The notes under the pieces were generated by a model. That model was not told the DNA's origin and ran no database searches. It saw only the letters and a list, made by a program, of their open reading frames with translations. DNA of 20,408 nucleotides. It comes from DASZMJ01 sp035551935. Its GTDB lineage: Bacteria; Planctomycetota; Planctomycetia; Isosphaerales; Isosphaeraceae. The stretch covers positions 1 through 20,408 of the forward strand of contig DASZMJ010000521.1 in NCBI GenBank assembly GCA_035551935.1, given 5' to 3'. This document shows positions 6,892 through 14,379 of the stretch, one piece after another (the first letter of the stretch is position 1; the number at the start of each line of letters is the position of its first letter). Made by a program: the position numbers and the translations under genes.

Positions 6892-8184
6892 TCAGACGCT
6901 CTGCGGCATGACGAAGGGCGGCCGGTAGGAGCGGCCGAGGAGGGCGTCGGCCTCGCTGTCGTGCGGGCACGACTCGGCCTTCGGGTCGAACTCGACGGCC
7001 CGGCCGACGCGGTACGCGACGTTGCCGAGGTGGCAGAGGGCGCTGGAGAGGTGTCCCTCGAGGATCTCGGCGTGGAGCGTCTCGGGCTTGCGGGCCTGGA
7101 CGGCCTTCACGAAGTTGTCGAAGTGCGACTGCTCGGCGCCGTGGCCGCCGCCCTTGGGGCCGGGCTCGTCCTTGTGGCCGAGGTAGGTCGCCCAGCGGCT
7201 GCCGTTGATCGCGAGGCAGCCCTCGGGGCCGTAGAAGAGGTTGCCGACCTTGACCCCCTTCTCGTCGTTGGTGGGCAGGCCGCGGACCTCGAACTCGAGG
7301 AGGCAGTCGTCGTAGCGGAAGGCGACGGCCTGGGTGTTGGGGGTCTCGCCGTCGTCCTTGTAGCCGAACCGGCCGCCGCTGGACTGGACGCGGGTGGGCA
7401 GCTCGGCCTTGCCCAGGCCCCAGCGGGCGATGTCCATCTGGTGGACCCCCTGGTTGCCGAGGTCGGCGGTGCCGTAGTCCCAGAACCAGTGCCACTCGTA
7501 GTGGAAGCGATTGGGGTTGAACGGCCGCTCGGGCGCGGGGCCGAGCCAGAGGTTGTAGTCGACGCCGTCGGGCGCGGCCGCGTCGGCCTTGTGGCCGATC
7601 GAGTCGCGCCGCTTGTAGCAGAGCGCGCGGGCCAGGTAGAGCGGCCCGAGCTTGCCCGAGCGGAGGAACTCGATCGCCTCGATCACCCCCTCGGCGCTGC
7701 GGCTCTGGGTGCCGGCCTGGACGACCCGGCCGTACTTGCGGGCGGCCTCGACGATCTTCCGACCCTCGCGGAGGTCGTGGCTGACCGGCTTCTCGACATA
7801 GACGTCCTTGCCCGCCTGGCACGCCCAGACGGCCGCCAAGGCGTGCCAGTGGTCGGGCGTGGCGATCGAGACGACGTCGATCTCCTTGTCGTCCATGACC
7901 CGCCGGAGGTCGCCGACGATCCTGGGGGCCTTGCCGGTCTTCGACTCGACCTTCTTGACCCGCTCGCCGAACAGCCGCGCGTCGACGTCGCAGAGCGCCG
8001 CGACCTCGGTGTCCTTGTGGTTGGAGAACCCGTCGATGTGGCTGCCGCCGCGCCCCCGGATGCCGACGACGGCGACGCGGATGCGGTCGTTCGGCCCCGC
8101 GGCCCTGGTGCCCCGGCCGACGGCCAGGGCCGCCGCCCCCGCCCCCGCACCCGCGAGGAACGTCCGACGATTGACGCCCGACAT
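6892..8184 (-). CDS. Tat-exported Gfo/Idh/MocA family oxidoreductase
   Basis: This 430-residue NAD(P)-dependent oxidoreductase is of the glucose-fructose oxidoreductase/inositol dehydrogenase family. The twin-arginine signal NRRTFLAGAG (residues 5-14) precedes a hydrophobic Ala-rich stretch, so export by the Tat system in folded form is likely. The Rossmann motif GIRGRGG lies at 41-47, then VSIATPDHWHA and the family's EKPVSHD at about 128-134. The WHWFWDYGTADLGNQGVHQM segment is characteristic of the planctomycete members. Substrates are usually sugars or polyols, but the exact one cannot be told from sequence. The ATG at 8184 follows a GGGGG-type site; an upstream in-frame ATG at 8202 is less well placed. 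It is the first gene of a probable two-gene unit with the TlpA-like protein. Confidence 0.95.
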   Translation of the reverse strand: MSGVNRRTFLAGAGAGAAALAVGRGTRAAGPNDRIRVAVVGIRGRGGSHIDGFSNHKDTEVAALCDVDARLFGERVKKVESKTGKAPRIVGDLRRVMDDKEIDVVSIATPDHWHALAAVWACQAGKDVYVEKPVSHDLREGRKIVEAARKYGRVVQAGTQSRSAEGVIEAIEFLRSGKLGPLYLARALCYKRRDSIGHKADAAAPDGVDYNLWLGPAPERPFNPNRFHYEWHWFWDYGTADLGNQGVHQMDIARWGLGKAELPTRVQSSGGRFGYKDDGETPNTQAVAFRYDDCLLEFEVRGLPTNDEKGVKVGNLFYGPEGCLAINGSRWATYLGHKDEPGPKGGGHGAEQSHFDNFVKAVQARKPETLHAEILEGHLSSALCHLGNVAYRVGRAVEFDPKAESCPHDSEADALLGRSYRPPFVMPQSV

Positions 8185-8315
8185 GACCACCCCCTTTGGC
8201 ATCGCCTTCCGATCGGCCCGACGACCGCTTCCGCGTCGATCCTACGCCCCCCCGCGCGGCCGGTCAACGGGCTCTCGGCCGCTCGCGACGCCGCCTTTGG
8301 CCTTGCCAGACCGGG

Positions 8316-8347
8316 CCGATCGTCGGATGCTTCGGGGCCACGATCGG
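8316..8347. repeat. 8-bp inverted repeat upstream of the acyltransferase gene
   Basis: CCGATCGT (8316-8323) and ACGATCGG (8340-8347) are perfect inverted repeats separated by 16 bases. They end 10 bases before the GGGAGG ribosome binding site of the gene starting at 8370. It could be an operator or a leader hairpin, or chance in GC-rich DNA. Confidence 0.3.
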
Positions 8348-8369
8348 GACGGTTGCCGGGAGGTCAGGG

Positions 8370-9629
8370 ATGATCGCGCGCGTCGACCCAGCCCAAGGGC
8401 GCCACGTCCCCGCGCTCGACGGCCTGCGCGGGTTGGCCATCGTGTTGGTGCTGCTCCATCACGCCTACCCGACCGCGCGCACGACCATCGGCGCCCGGCT
8501 GATCGCGGCCGTCGTCGAGGCCGGCTGGGCGGGCGTGCACCTCTTCTTCGTCCTCTCGGGGTTCCTCATCACCGGCATCCTCCTCGACGCGAGGGGCGAT
8601 CGGTCGTATTACCGCCACTTCTACGCGCGCCGGTTCCTGCGGATCGCCCCGTTGTACTATGTCCTCCTCCTGGCCAATCACCTCATCGCCCCCGGGGTGG
8701 CGCAACGGCTGCCAACCGGGCCGGATTCGCCGCGCGTCGCGACCTGGCCGATCTGGGCCTTCCTGACGAACATGCCCGAGGTCGTGCCCGTCGGCCCCCT
8801 GGTCGGGGCGCTCGGGCCGCTCTGGTCGCTGGCGGTCGAGGAGCAGGTTTACTTGATGTGGCCCTTCCTGGTCGCGACCGTGCCGCGTCGGGGGTTGATC
8901 GGCCTCTTCGCGGCGATGGTGCCGGCGTCGTTGTGCTGGCGGGTCGCCGTCCTGGCCGGCCTGGCGCGGCCGGAAGTCGCGTACACGTGGATGCCTTCGG
9001 CACTCGACGCCTTCGCCGCGGGCGGCCTCGTGGCGGCCCTCGCGCGCGAGCCGGGATTGCGAAAACGGCTTCGAGATTGGTCCCGCTGGATCGCGGGCGG
9101 GAGCGGCGTCGTCCTGGCGGGGATGGTCGCCGTCCTGGGACACTTCCACGTCTGGCAGGGCCCCGCCGCGATCCTCGGCCCCGGCACGACGGCCCTCGCG
9201 CTCGGCTTCGCCGCGGTGATCGCCCTGGTCGTCACGGCCGGGCCGGGCTCGACGCTCGTCCCCGTCCTCTCGTGCCGGACCCTCCGCGCCCTGGGCCGGC
9301 GCAGCTATGCGATGTATCTCCTGCACATGCCGATCTTCTACGTCGTTCGGCCCTTCGTCACCGCGCGGCTCGGTCGGGCGATCGTGGCGTGGTCGACACC
9401 GACGTCTCTGCTCGTCTTCCTGGCGACGCTCGGCGCGACCTACCTCGCCGCCGCCTTGTCCTGGGCCGTGCTCGAGGGCCCTTGCAACGGGCTCAAGCGG
9501 TTCTTCCCGCTCCCCTCGACGAGCCTCGCCACCTTGCCCGCTTCGAGCCCTTCCCACGACTCGACGCGCCCCGAGGGCCACGCGATCTCCAGGCGATCGA
9601 CGCGGCGCGCGTCGCCGAGGCCGAGGTAG
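8370..9629 (+). CDS. Acyltransferase-3 (OafA/YrhL-like) membrane acyltransferase
   Basis: This 419-residue integral membrane protein is of the acyltransferase-3 family, whose members O-acetylate or otherwise acylate sugars, polysaccharides or antibiotics at the cytoplasmic membrane. Seen in order: LDGLRGLAIVLVLLHHA with the family's conserved His; FFVLSGFLITGILL; YYRHFYARRFLRIAPLYY; SLAVEEQVYLMWPF; several further hydrophobic helices; and RRSYAMYLLHMPIFYVVRPF. The ATG at 8370 follows GGGAGG by 6 bases. The recognisable domain ends near LEGPCNGLKRFF (about base 9510). The remaining 38 or so residues are low-complexity Ser/Thr/Pro/Arg and run antisense to the conserved end of the converging FG-GAP/ASPIC gene, so they are probably read-through tail. 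The acylated substrate is unknown. Confidence 0.93.
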   Translation: MIARVDPAQGRHVPALDGLRGLAIVLVLLHHAYPTARTTIGARLIAAVVEAGWAGVHLFFVLSGFLITGILLDARGDRSYYRHFYARRFLRIAPLYYVLLLANHLIAPGVAQRLPTGPDSPRVATWPIWAFLTNMPEVVPVGPLVGALGPLWSLAVEEQVYLMWPFLVATVPRRGLIGLFAAMVPASLCWRVAVLAGLARPEVAYTWMPSALDAFAAGGLVAALAREPGLRKRLRDWSRWIAGGSGVVLAGMVAVLGHFHVWQGPAAILGPGTTALALGFAAVIALVVTAGPGSTLVPVLSCRTLRALGRRSYAMYLLHMPIFYVVRPFVTARLGRAIVAWSTPTSLLVFLATLGATYLAAALSWAVLEGPCNGLKRFFPLPSTSLATLPASSPSHDSTRPEGHAISRRSTRRASPRPR

Positions 9630-11131
9630 ATCCGGCGGTCAGACGCCGCGAGGTAGCTGCCGCCGGCGACGGCGTCGCGGACCAGGGTCCGGCCGCCGAC
9701 CGTCGCGCGGACGTGGGCCCCGACGGCCGACCGGCCGTCGAGGTCGACGACCAAAAAGTGGCCACCCCCGGATTTGTTGCGGAGCAACGCCGCCGGGGCG
9801 TCGAGGGCCGCGACGACCGCATCCGGGCGGAGGTCGCCGTCGAGGTCGCCGACGGCCAGGCCGCGGCCGAGGATGGGCCGATCGAACCAGGGGGACGCGC
9901 CCTCCGAGCGGACCAGCCGCTTGCCGACGTTCCGCAGGAGCGTCGGCTTCATCGCGAACGGGACGCCGAGCCGGTCGCGGTCGAGGACGTGGCCGTCGGC
10001 CTGGATCAGGTCGAGGCGACCGTCGGCGTCGAAGTCGGCCAATGCGACGCCGAAGCCGAGCACGTCGCGCGTCGCGGCCTTGAGTCCGAAGGTCGTCGAA
10101 GCGTCGATGTATTGATCGCGGCCCAGCGCGCGGAAGGCGACGGTCGAGCGGCCGAGGAAATTGGTCACGACGAGGTCCGAGCGGCCGTCGCCGTCGAGGT
10201 CGCCGAGCGCGACGCCCATGCCCGCCAGCGGCTCGCCCGCGCCGTCGAACGCGACCCCGGCCGCGCGGCCGACCTCGCGGAACCGCAATCCTCCGCGGTT
10301 CTCGAACAGCCAGCACGCCGTGCCGTCGTTCGCCACGACGATGTCCGGCTTGCCGTCCCCCACCAGGTCGGCGATCAGGACGCCGAGCCCGCGCCCGTCG
10401 GGCAGGTCGATGCCGGCGTCTTTCGTGACGTCATCAAATATTCCGTCGCCATTGTTGCGGTAGAGGCGGTCCGCCTGCGAGGCGAAGTCCTCGGGGCCGC
10501 AGTAGTCGCGGCGGCCGTCGGGGGCGAGGCAGACCGGGGCGCGCCGGGGATCGAAATCGAGGTAATTGCAAACATAAAGATCGAGATCGCCGTCGCCGTC
10601 GAGGTCGGCGAACGCCGCGGAGGTGCTCCACGCATTCGACTCCAACCCGGCGCGATCGGTCACGTCCTCGAAACGGCCCCCGCCGAGGTTGCGGTAGAGC
10701 CGCTGGTCGCGCCAGCCGGTCACGAACAGGTCATCCTTGCCGTCGCCATCGACATCACCGACCGCCGCCCCCATCGCATACGACGGCCCCGGCGCCCGGG
10801 CCTTCGCGGTCGCGTCGGCGAACGTGCCGTCTCCCTTGTTGATAAAAAGCCGGCACGGCGGATCGTCCCCTCCGTCGACGATCGGCCCGCCATTGCAGAA
10901 GAAGAGGTCCAGGCGACCGTCCCCGTCCGCGTCGATCAGCGCGACCCCGCCCCCCATGATCTCCACGAGGTCGTGCTTGCCGCGCGAGCCGGACTCGAAC
11001 CGGAAGCGAACGCCGACCCGTTGGGCCTCCTCGCGCAAGACGATCGGGGAAGGGGGAGATTCACCACAAAGGCACGAAGGGCACCAAGGTATAAGGAGGA
11101 GGATCGGGAAAATGATGTGAATATCCTTCAT
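9440..11131 (-). CDS. Exported FG-GAP/VCBS repeat protein with ASPIC/UnbV domain
   Basis: This encodes 563 residues. The N-terminal hydrophobic segment (MKDIHIIFPILLLIPWC) acts as a signal peptide. At least seven Asp-rich repeats follow: DADGDGRLDLFF, DVDGDGKDDLFV, DLDGDGDLDLYV, DLVGDGKPDIVV, DLDGDGRSDLVV, DFDADGRLDLIQ and DLDGDLRPDAVV. These are FG-GAP/VCBS blades that bind calcium and build a beta-propeller. The C-terminus (VGAHVRATVGGRTLVRDAVA to IAWPSGRVESWEGL) is an ASPIC/UnbV domain, the standard partner of such propellers in planctomycetes and acidobacteria. A role in surface binding is common for propellers but the ligand is unknown. The ATG at 11131 starts the signal peptide; it has no strong ribosome site, and the longer frame to 12208 is antisense to the sigma factor gene. 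Two oddities are described in the findings: the signal peptide coincides with repeat-like DNA, and the 3' end overlaps the acyltransferase gene by 190 bases. Confidence 0.93.
   Translation of the reverse strand: MKDIHIIFPILLLIPWCPSCLCGESPPSPIVLREEAQRVGVRFRFESGSRGKHDLVEIMGGGVALIDADGDGRLDLFFCNGGPIVDGGDDPPCRLFINKGDGTFADATAKARAPGPSYAMGAAVGDVDGDGKDDLFVTGWRDQRLYRNLGGGRFEDVTDRAGLESNAWSTSAAFADLDGDGDLDLYVCNYLDFDPRRAPVCLAPDGRRDYCGPEDFASQADRLYRNNGDGIFDDVTKDAGIDLPDGRGLGVLIADLVGDGKPDIVVANDGTACWLFENRGGLRFREVGRAAGVAFDGAGEPLAGMGVALGDLDGDGRSDLVVTNFLGRSTVAFRALGRDQYIDASTTFGLKAATRDVLGFGVALADFDADGRLDLIQADGHVLDRDRLGVPFAMKPTLLRNVGKRLVRSEGASPWFDRPILGRGLAVGDLDGDLRPDAVVAALDAPAALLRNKSGGGHFLVVDLDGRSAVGAHVRATVGGRTLVRDAVAGGSYLAASDRRIYLGLGDARRVDRLEIAWPSGRVESWEGLEAGKVARLVEGSGKNRLSPLQGPSSTAQDKAAAR
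11060..11117. repeat. Repeat-like sequence inside the FG-GAP signal peptide region
   Basis: The plus strand reads TTCACCACAAAGGCACGAAG followed by GGCACCAAGG and an A/G-rich tail. It contains a degenerate tandem unit (AGGCACGA, GGGCACCA). From memory it resembles the CACAAAGGCACGAAGG repeat common between genes in planctomycetes and some other bacteria. Here it encodes residues 5-24 of the FG-GAP protein on the minus strand (including WCPSCLCGE). Repeat status needs a genome search. Confidence 0.5.
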
Positions 11132-11391
11132 CGTTGAATCGACGGATTCCTTGCATCCCGACGCCCGATCGTCGGCCATTGTCGTCCCATGTCGGGAACG
11201 TTGCCAGCCCGTCGCGCCGGGGGAAGATCCCGATGCGCTTTCGATGGCCATCGCGGGACGTCCGTGCGACGATGGGAATCCGGGGCCTCGTGAAGATTCC
11301 GGAAGAAAGCGGGATTGGTCGCGGGTCGGCCGGACTCTCTCGGGGTGGAACGGGCGAGGAATGGGCTCGCGGCGCGGGGAACGGGGGCCGG

Positions 11392-12810
11392 ATGATGGTG
11401 GGGCGGAATGCGACGGTCGAGCGGGAGATCGGGGTCCTCTTCGGGGCGGGGACGACGGCGGGGTTGTCGGATGAGGAGTTGCTGGGGCGGTTCGTGGGAC
11501 GGCGCGACGCGGCGGGCGGGGCGGCGTTCGAGGCGATCGTCCGACGGCACGGGCCGATGGTCCTGGCGACCTGCCGGCGGCTGCTCCGTGAGCCGGCCGA
11601 CGCGGCCGACGCGTTCCAGGCGACGTTCCTCGTCCTGGCATCGCGGGCCGGGTCGGTCCGCCGCTCCGCCTCGCTGGGCCCCTGGTTGCACCGGGTCGCC
11701 CGACACGCGGCGCTGCGGGCCCGGTTGCGGTCGGGCCGGCGCCGGCAGCGGGAGCAAATCGCGGCCGTCGCGGAGTCGCAGACGTCGGCGCACGAAGCTT
11801 CGGCGGCCGAGGGCCGCGAGCTGCGGGTCGTGCTCGACGAGGAGCTGGATCGTCTGCCCCGGTCGTTCCGGGCGCCGTTGGTCCTGTGCTACCTCGAAGG
11901 GCTGACCCACGACGAGGCAGCGGCGCGGCTGGGATGCCCGGTCGGCACGGTCCGGAGCCGACTGGCCCGGGGCCGCGATCGGCTCCGCGATCGCCTGGCC
12001 CGCCGCGGCCTGGCGCCGACGGTCGTGGCGACCGTCGCGCTCGCGGCCCCGAAGTCCGCCCCGGCGGCCCTCCCGGCGCCGCTGGTCGGCCCGACCGTGC
12101 AGGCCGCCGCGCTCCTGGCCGGCGGCGACCGGGTCGCGGCCCGCCTGCTGGCGGGCCCGGCGTTCTCCCTGATGGAAGGAGTGATCGGAGCCATGCTTCG
12201 CGACGCAATCGGCAAGATCGTGGCCGCCGCGGTGGTCGCGGTCGCCGGCCTCATCCCGCTCGCCGTCGTCGCCCCGCGGGCGATCGGGGCCGGCCGGAGC
12301 GAGTCGGCGGGCCAGGACAAGACGAAGGAGAAGGCGAAGGCGAAAGAAAAAGAATCCCGCGGCGACTGGGGCGACCTGGTCGGCCGCTGGGACCTCGTCT
12401 CGGTCACGAACTCGGGCAAGAAGGTCGAGTCGAAGGACGCCGGGTTCAACGAGTGTCTCATCCTGGCACCGAAGGCGGACGCGAAGACGGGCACCGGCGC
12501 CTACGGCTGGTTCATCCTGCTCCTCGACAATCGCCTCTTCTGCGAGCTGGAAGTGAAGGAGCGCGACCTCGACGCGAAGCCGAAGACCCTCAACCTCTTC
12601 ACCGTGCGGAACATCCAGGCGGGGAAGGACGGGAAGCCGTCGGAGTTCCCGATGGACTACGAGGCGGTCTTCCGCCTCGTCGGCGACGAGCTGACCGTCT
12701 GCCTGGGCAAGCCGAACGGCACCCGGCCCGACGGGTTCGAGGCCGAGGAGAAGTCGGGGCGGATGCTCGTCAAGTTCCGCCGCCGCCCGAAGGACAAGGG
12801 CACCAGGTGA
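11392..12810 (+). CDS. ECF sigma factor fused to membrane anchor and TIGR03067-like domain
   Basis: This encodes 472 residues. Residues about 45-115 (FEAIVRRHGPMVLATCRRLL to GPWLHRVARHAALRARLR) form sigma region 2, and about 150-205 (LPRSFRAPLVLCYLEGLTHD, then LGCPVGTVRSRLARGRDRLR) form sigma region 4 with its helix-turn-helix. An Ala/Pro-rich linker leads to one membrane segment at about 275-298 (AAAVVAVAGLIPLAVVAPRA). A Lys/Glu-rich stretch follows, then a C-terminal domain starting LVGRWDLVSVTNSGKKVE that fits the planctomycete TIGR03067 family. The layout predicts a cytoplasmic sigma factor tethered to the membrane with a sensor-like domain outside, so regulation may not need a separate anti-sigma factor (inference; no anti-sigma gene is adjacent). 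Two in-frame ATGs (11392, 11395) follow GGGGG; the first is given. Divergent from the FG-GAP gene. Confidence 0.92.
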   Translation: MMVGRNATVEREIGVLFGAGTTAGLSDEELLGRFVGRRDAAGGAAFEAIVRRHGPMVLATCRRLLREPADAADAFQATFLVLASRAGSVRRSASLGPWLHRVARHAALRARLRSGRRRQREQIAAVAESQTSAHEASAAEGRELRVVLDEELDRLPRSFRAPLVLCYLEGLTHDEAAARLGCPVGTVRSRLARGRDRLRDRLARRGLAPTVVATVALAAPKSAPAALPAPLVGPTVQAAALLAGGDRVAARLLAGPAFSLMEGVIGAMLRDAIGKIVAAAVVAVAGLIPLAVVAPRAIGAGRSESAGQDKTKEKAKAKEKESRGDWGDLVGRWDLVSVTNSGKKVESKDAGFNECLILAPKADAKTGTGAYGWFILLLDNRLFCELEVKERDLDAKPKTLNLFTVRNIQAGKDGKPSEFPMDYEAVFRLVGDELTVCLGKPNGTRPDGFEAEEKSGRMLVKFRRRPKDKGTR

Positions 12811-12839
12811 TCCGCGGGCCGCCCCGCCGACCGGATCAC
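12807..12839 (+). terminator. Hairpin overlapping the sigma factor stop codon
   Basis: GTGATCC (12807-12813) and GGATCAC (12833-12839) pair perfectly, and inside them GCGGG (12814-12818) can pair with CCCGC (12822-12826). The structure begins in the stop codon of the sigma factor gene. There is no T-run, so it is only a candidate terminator. Confidence 0.35.
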
Positions 12840-12944
12840 GTCCCAGAGAATCCGCGGGAATCGCCCAAGTCGGCGAACCCCGCGATCCGATCCGACGAGT
12901 AGGCCCGCGCCGCGCGGGGCGATGACCGACCGTTCATGGATGGC

Positions 12945-12950
12945 GGGAGG
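12945..12950 (+). promoter_or_regulatory. Ribosome binding site deciding the second LEPR-XLL start
   Basis: GGGAGG lies 7 bases before the ATG at 12958. The alternative in-frame ATGs at 12922 and 12940 lack such a site, so the short N-terminus leading directly into the LEPR-XLL motif is chosen. Confidence 0.6.
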
Positions 12951-12957
12951 TGCGGGG

Positions 12958-13464
12958 ATGAGGCAGGTCCGGTCGATCGGTTTCGAGGGGTTGGAAGGGA
13001 GGATGCTGCTGTCGAGGGGCCATCACGCGAGGGTCCACGTCGCGGCGGTGGCGCCTCCGTTGATGCTCGACGGCACCCTCGCGGTCAACAACGGTGGGGC
13101 GGCGACGACGATGAACCCGGACGGGTCGACGACCACGGTGACGGCGGTCTCGGGGACGCTCGGCACGCTGGGAGCCGTCCACGGGACCTGGGACGTGACG
13201 GTCGACTCCTCCGGGAACAACGTCGGGCCCGACACGATGCGCGTCCGGAACGCGAGCGGGTCGGTCCTCCTGGCGTTCGACGAGTTGAGCCCCGGCCCGA
13301 TCCACCGGGTCAAGCACGGCCCGGCCTCGATGGAGCACGGCCTCCAGGTCGTCGGCGGCACCGGCGCCTACGCCCATGCGAGCGGGATCGCGGCGATCAC
13401 GATGACCACCAACAACGCCCGGACGGGCATCGTGAGCCTGGCGATCAGCCCCCGGAAGCCTTGA
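12958..13464 (+). CDS. Small secreted protein with LEPR-XLL-like N-terminus and beta-rich domain
   Basis: This encodes 168 residues. The first 19 residues (MRQVRSIGFEGLEGRMLLS) contain the LEPR-XLL-like motif LEGRMLL, here acting as the export or sorting N-terminus. The remainder is rich in Thr, Gly, Val and Asn in alternating hydrophobic patterns (GTLAVNNGGAATTMNPDGST, GTWDVTVDSSGN, GLQVVGGTGAYAHASGIAAI), which suggests a beta-sandwich or beta-barrel. The GGTGAYAHASG element recalls the loop of allene-oxide-cyclase/dirigent-like barrels, but this is only a resemblance. No catalytic residues can be named. It follows the sigma factor gene in the same direction after 147 bases, so it could share its control, though a hairpin lies between them. 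Confidence 0.75.
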   Translation: MRQVRSIGFEGLEGRMLLSRGHHARVHVAAVAPPLMLDGTLAVNNGGAATTMNPDGSTTTVTAVSGTLGTLGAVHGTWDVTVDSSGNNVGPDTMRVRNASGSVLLAFDELSPGPIHRVKHGPASMEHGLQVVGGTGAYAHASGIAAITMTTNNARTGIVSLAISPRKP

Positions 13465-13517
13465 ACCGGTAGGGGGACGGGCACCTCGAAGACTCGGAGC
13501 CAGTCCCCAGCCGGTTC
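13463..13517. terminator. Long imperfect palindrome between convergent genes
   Basis: GAACCGG (13463-13469) pairs with CCGGTTC (13511-13517), and GGGGAC (13473-13478) pairs with GTCCCC (13503-13508). The inner part reads GGCACCTCGAAGACTCGGAG. It starts at the stop codon of the plus-strand gene and ends 10 bases before the converging hydrolase stop, consistent with a bidirectional terminator. From memory GGGGAC-N-GGAGCCAGTCCCC is a dispersed motif in planctomycete genomes. Confidence 0.55.
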
Positions 13518-13526
13518 ACGTCTCGA

Positions 13527-14270
13527 TCAGAGCCTCGGCTTGCGCTTTTGCGCGAGCAGCCATTCGTAGAGTTCGGGGTTGTCGTAGGACGCGGTCCACG
13601 AGTCGTGGCCGGCGTCGGGGTAGACGGTGAACTTGGGGTCGCCGCCGGCGTCCTTGATGGCCTTGACCATCTCCTCGGAACGCGCGATGGGGACGGTCTT
13701 GTCCTTGGCGCCGTGGAAGACCCAGATGGGCAAGTCCTTGAGCTTGGATGCGTCCTTGGCGTTGCCGCCGCCGCAGATCGGCGCGATCGCCGCGAACTTC
13801 TCGGGGTGCGCCGCGGCCAGCGCCCAGGTGCCGAAGCCGCCCATGCTCAGGCCGGTCAGGTAGACGCGGTCCTTGTCGACGCGGTACTTGGAGATCACAT
13901 CATCCAGGAGCGCATCGAGCGTATCCGGGTTCCACCCGCGGCCGGGGCTCTGGGGCGAGACGAGGATGAAGGGGAAGGTCTTCCCCTTGTCGACGAGCTT
14001 GGGCGGGCCGTTCTTCTTGACCATCGCCAGGTCGTTGCCCGACTCGCCGGCGCCGTGGAGGAAGAGGACGAGCGGCCACGACTTCGACGACGAGTCGTAG
14101 CCCTCGGGCAGGGCGAGCAGGTACTTGAGCTTCACCTTGACGGTGATCTCCTTCTCGAATGACTTCTCTTCTTGCTTGCCCCCCTTCTCGTCGTCGGCGA
14201 AGGCCGACGGGGTCAGGGCGAGCGCGAAGGCCAGGGCCGGGGCCAGGGTGCGGAGTCGCGAGGGGGTCAC
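13527..14270 (-). CDS. Exported alpha/beta hydrolase (esterase/PHB-depolymerase-like)
   Basis: This encodes 247 residues. The N-terminal signal peptide (MTPSRLRTLAPALAFALALT, ending near PSAFA) is followed by a Lys/Glu-rich stretch and an alpha/beta-hydrolase fold. Visible elements are the oxyanion-hole region LVLFLHGAGESGND, the nucleophile elbow GLSMGGFGTW (Ser near residue 142), the likely acid in HGAKDKTVP, and the catalytic His in DAGHDSW. The short form with HGAGE and GLSMGG resembles carboxylesterase/phospholipase and PHB-depolymerase-like enzymes of planctomycetes, probably cleaving esters outside the cytoplasm; the substrate is unknown. The GTG at 14270 is chosen because GGGAGG lies 7 bases upstream; a longer frame to 14369 has a non-signal-like N-terminus. 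It follows the 96-residue membrane protein gene on the same strand after 109 bases. Confidence 0.93.
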   Translation of the reverse strand: MTPSRLRTLAPALAFALALTPSAFADDEKGGKQEEKSFEKEITVKVKLKYLLALPEGYDSSSKSWPLVLFLHGAGESGNDLAMVKKNGPPKLVDKGKTFPFILVSPQSPGRGWNPDTLDALLDDVISKYRVDKDRVYLTGLSMGGFGTWALAAAHPEKFAAIAPICGGGNAKDASKLKDLPIWVFHGAKDKTVPIARSEEMVKAIKDAGGDPKFTVYPDAGHDSWTASYDNPELYEWLLAQKRKPRL

Positions 14271-14379
14271 GGGGCGTCCTCCCGATCGGGGCGGATTCGC
14301 CTGGGAGACCCGTTCCCCCGGCGCCTCCACCCGGCCGACGAGTCTCGCGCCGCGGCGTTGCCGTTGCAAGGGAACGGCG

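Noticed and set aside
7808..11137. Plus-strand open frame of about 1100 codons
   Set aside because: It is antisense or out of frame to three recognisable genes (Gfo/Idh/MocA, acyltransferase, FG-GAP/ASPIC) and shows no domain.
11195..11215. GGAAC followed by CGTC upstream of the sigma factor, as an ECF autoregulatory promoter
   Set aside because: The spacing between the two elements is about 10 bases, too short for an ECF -35/-10 pair.
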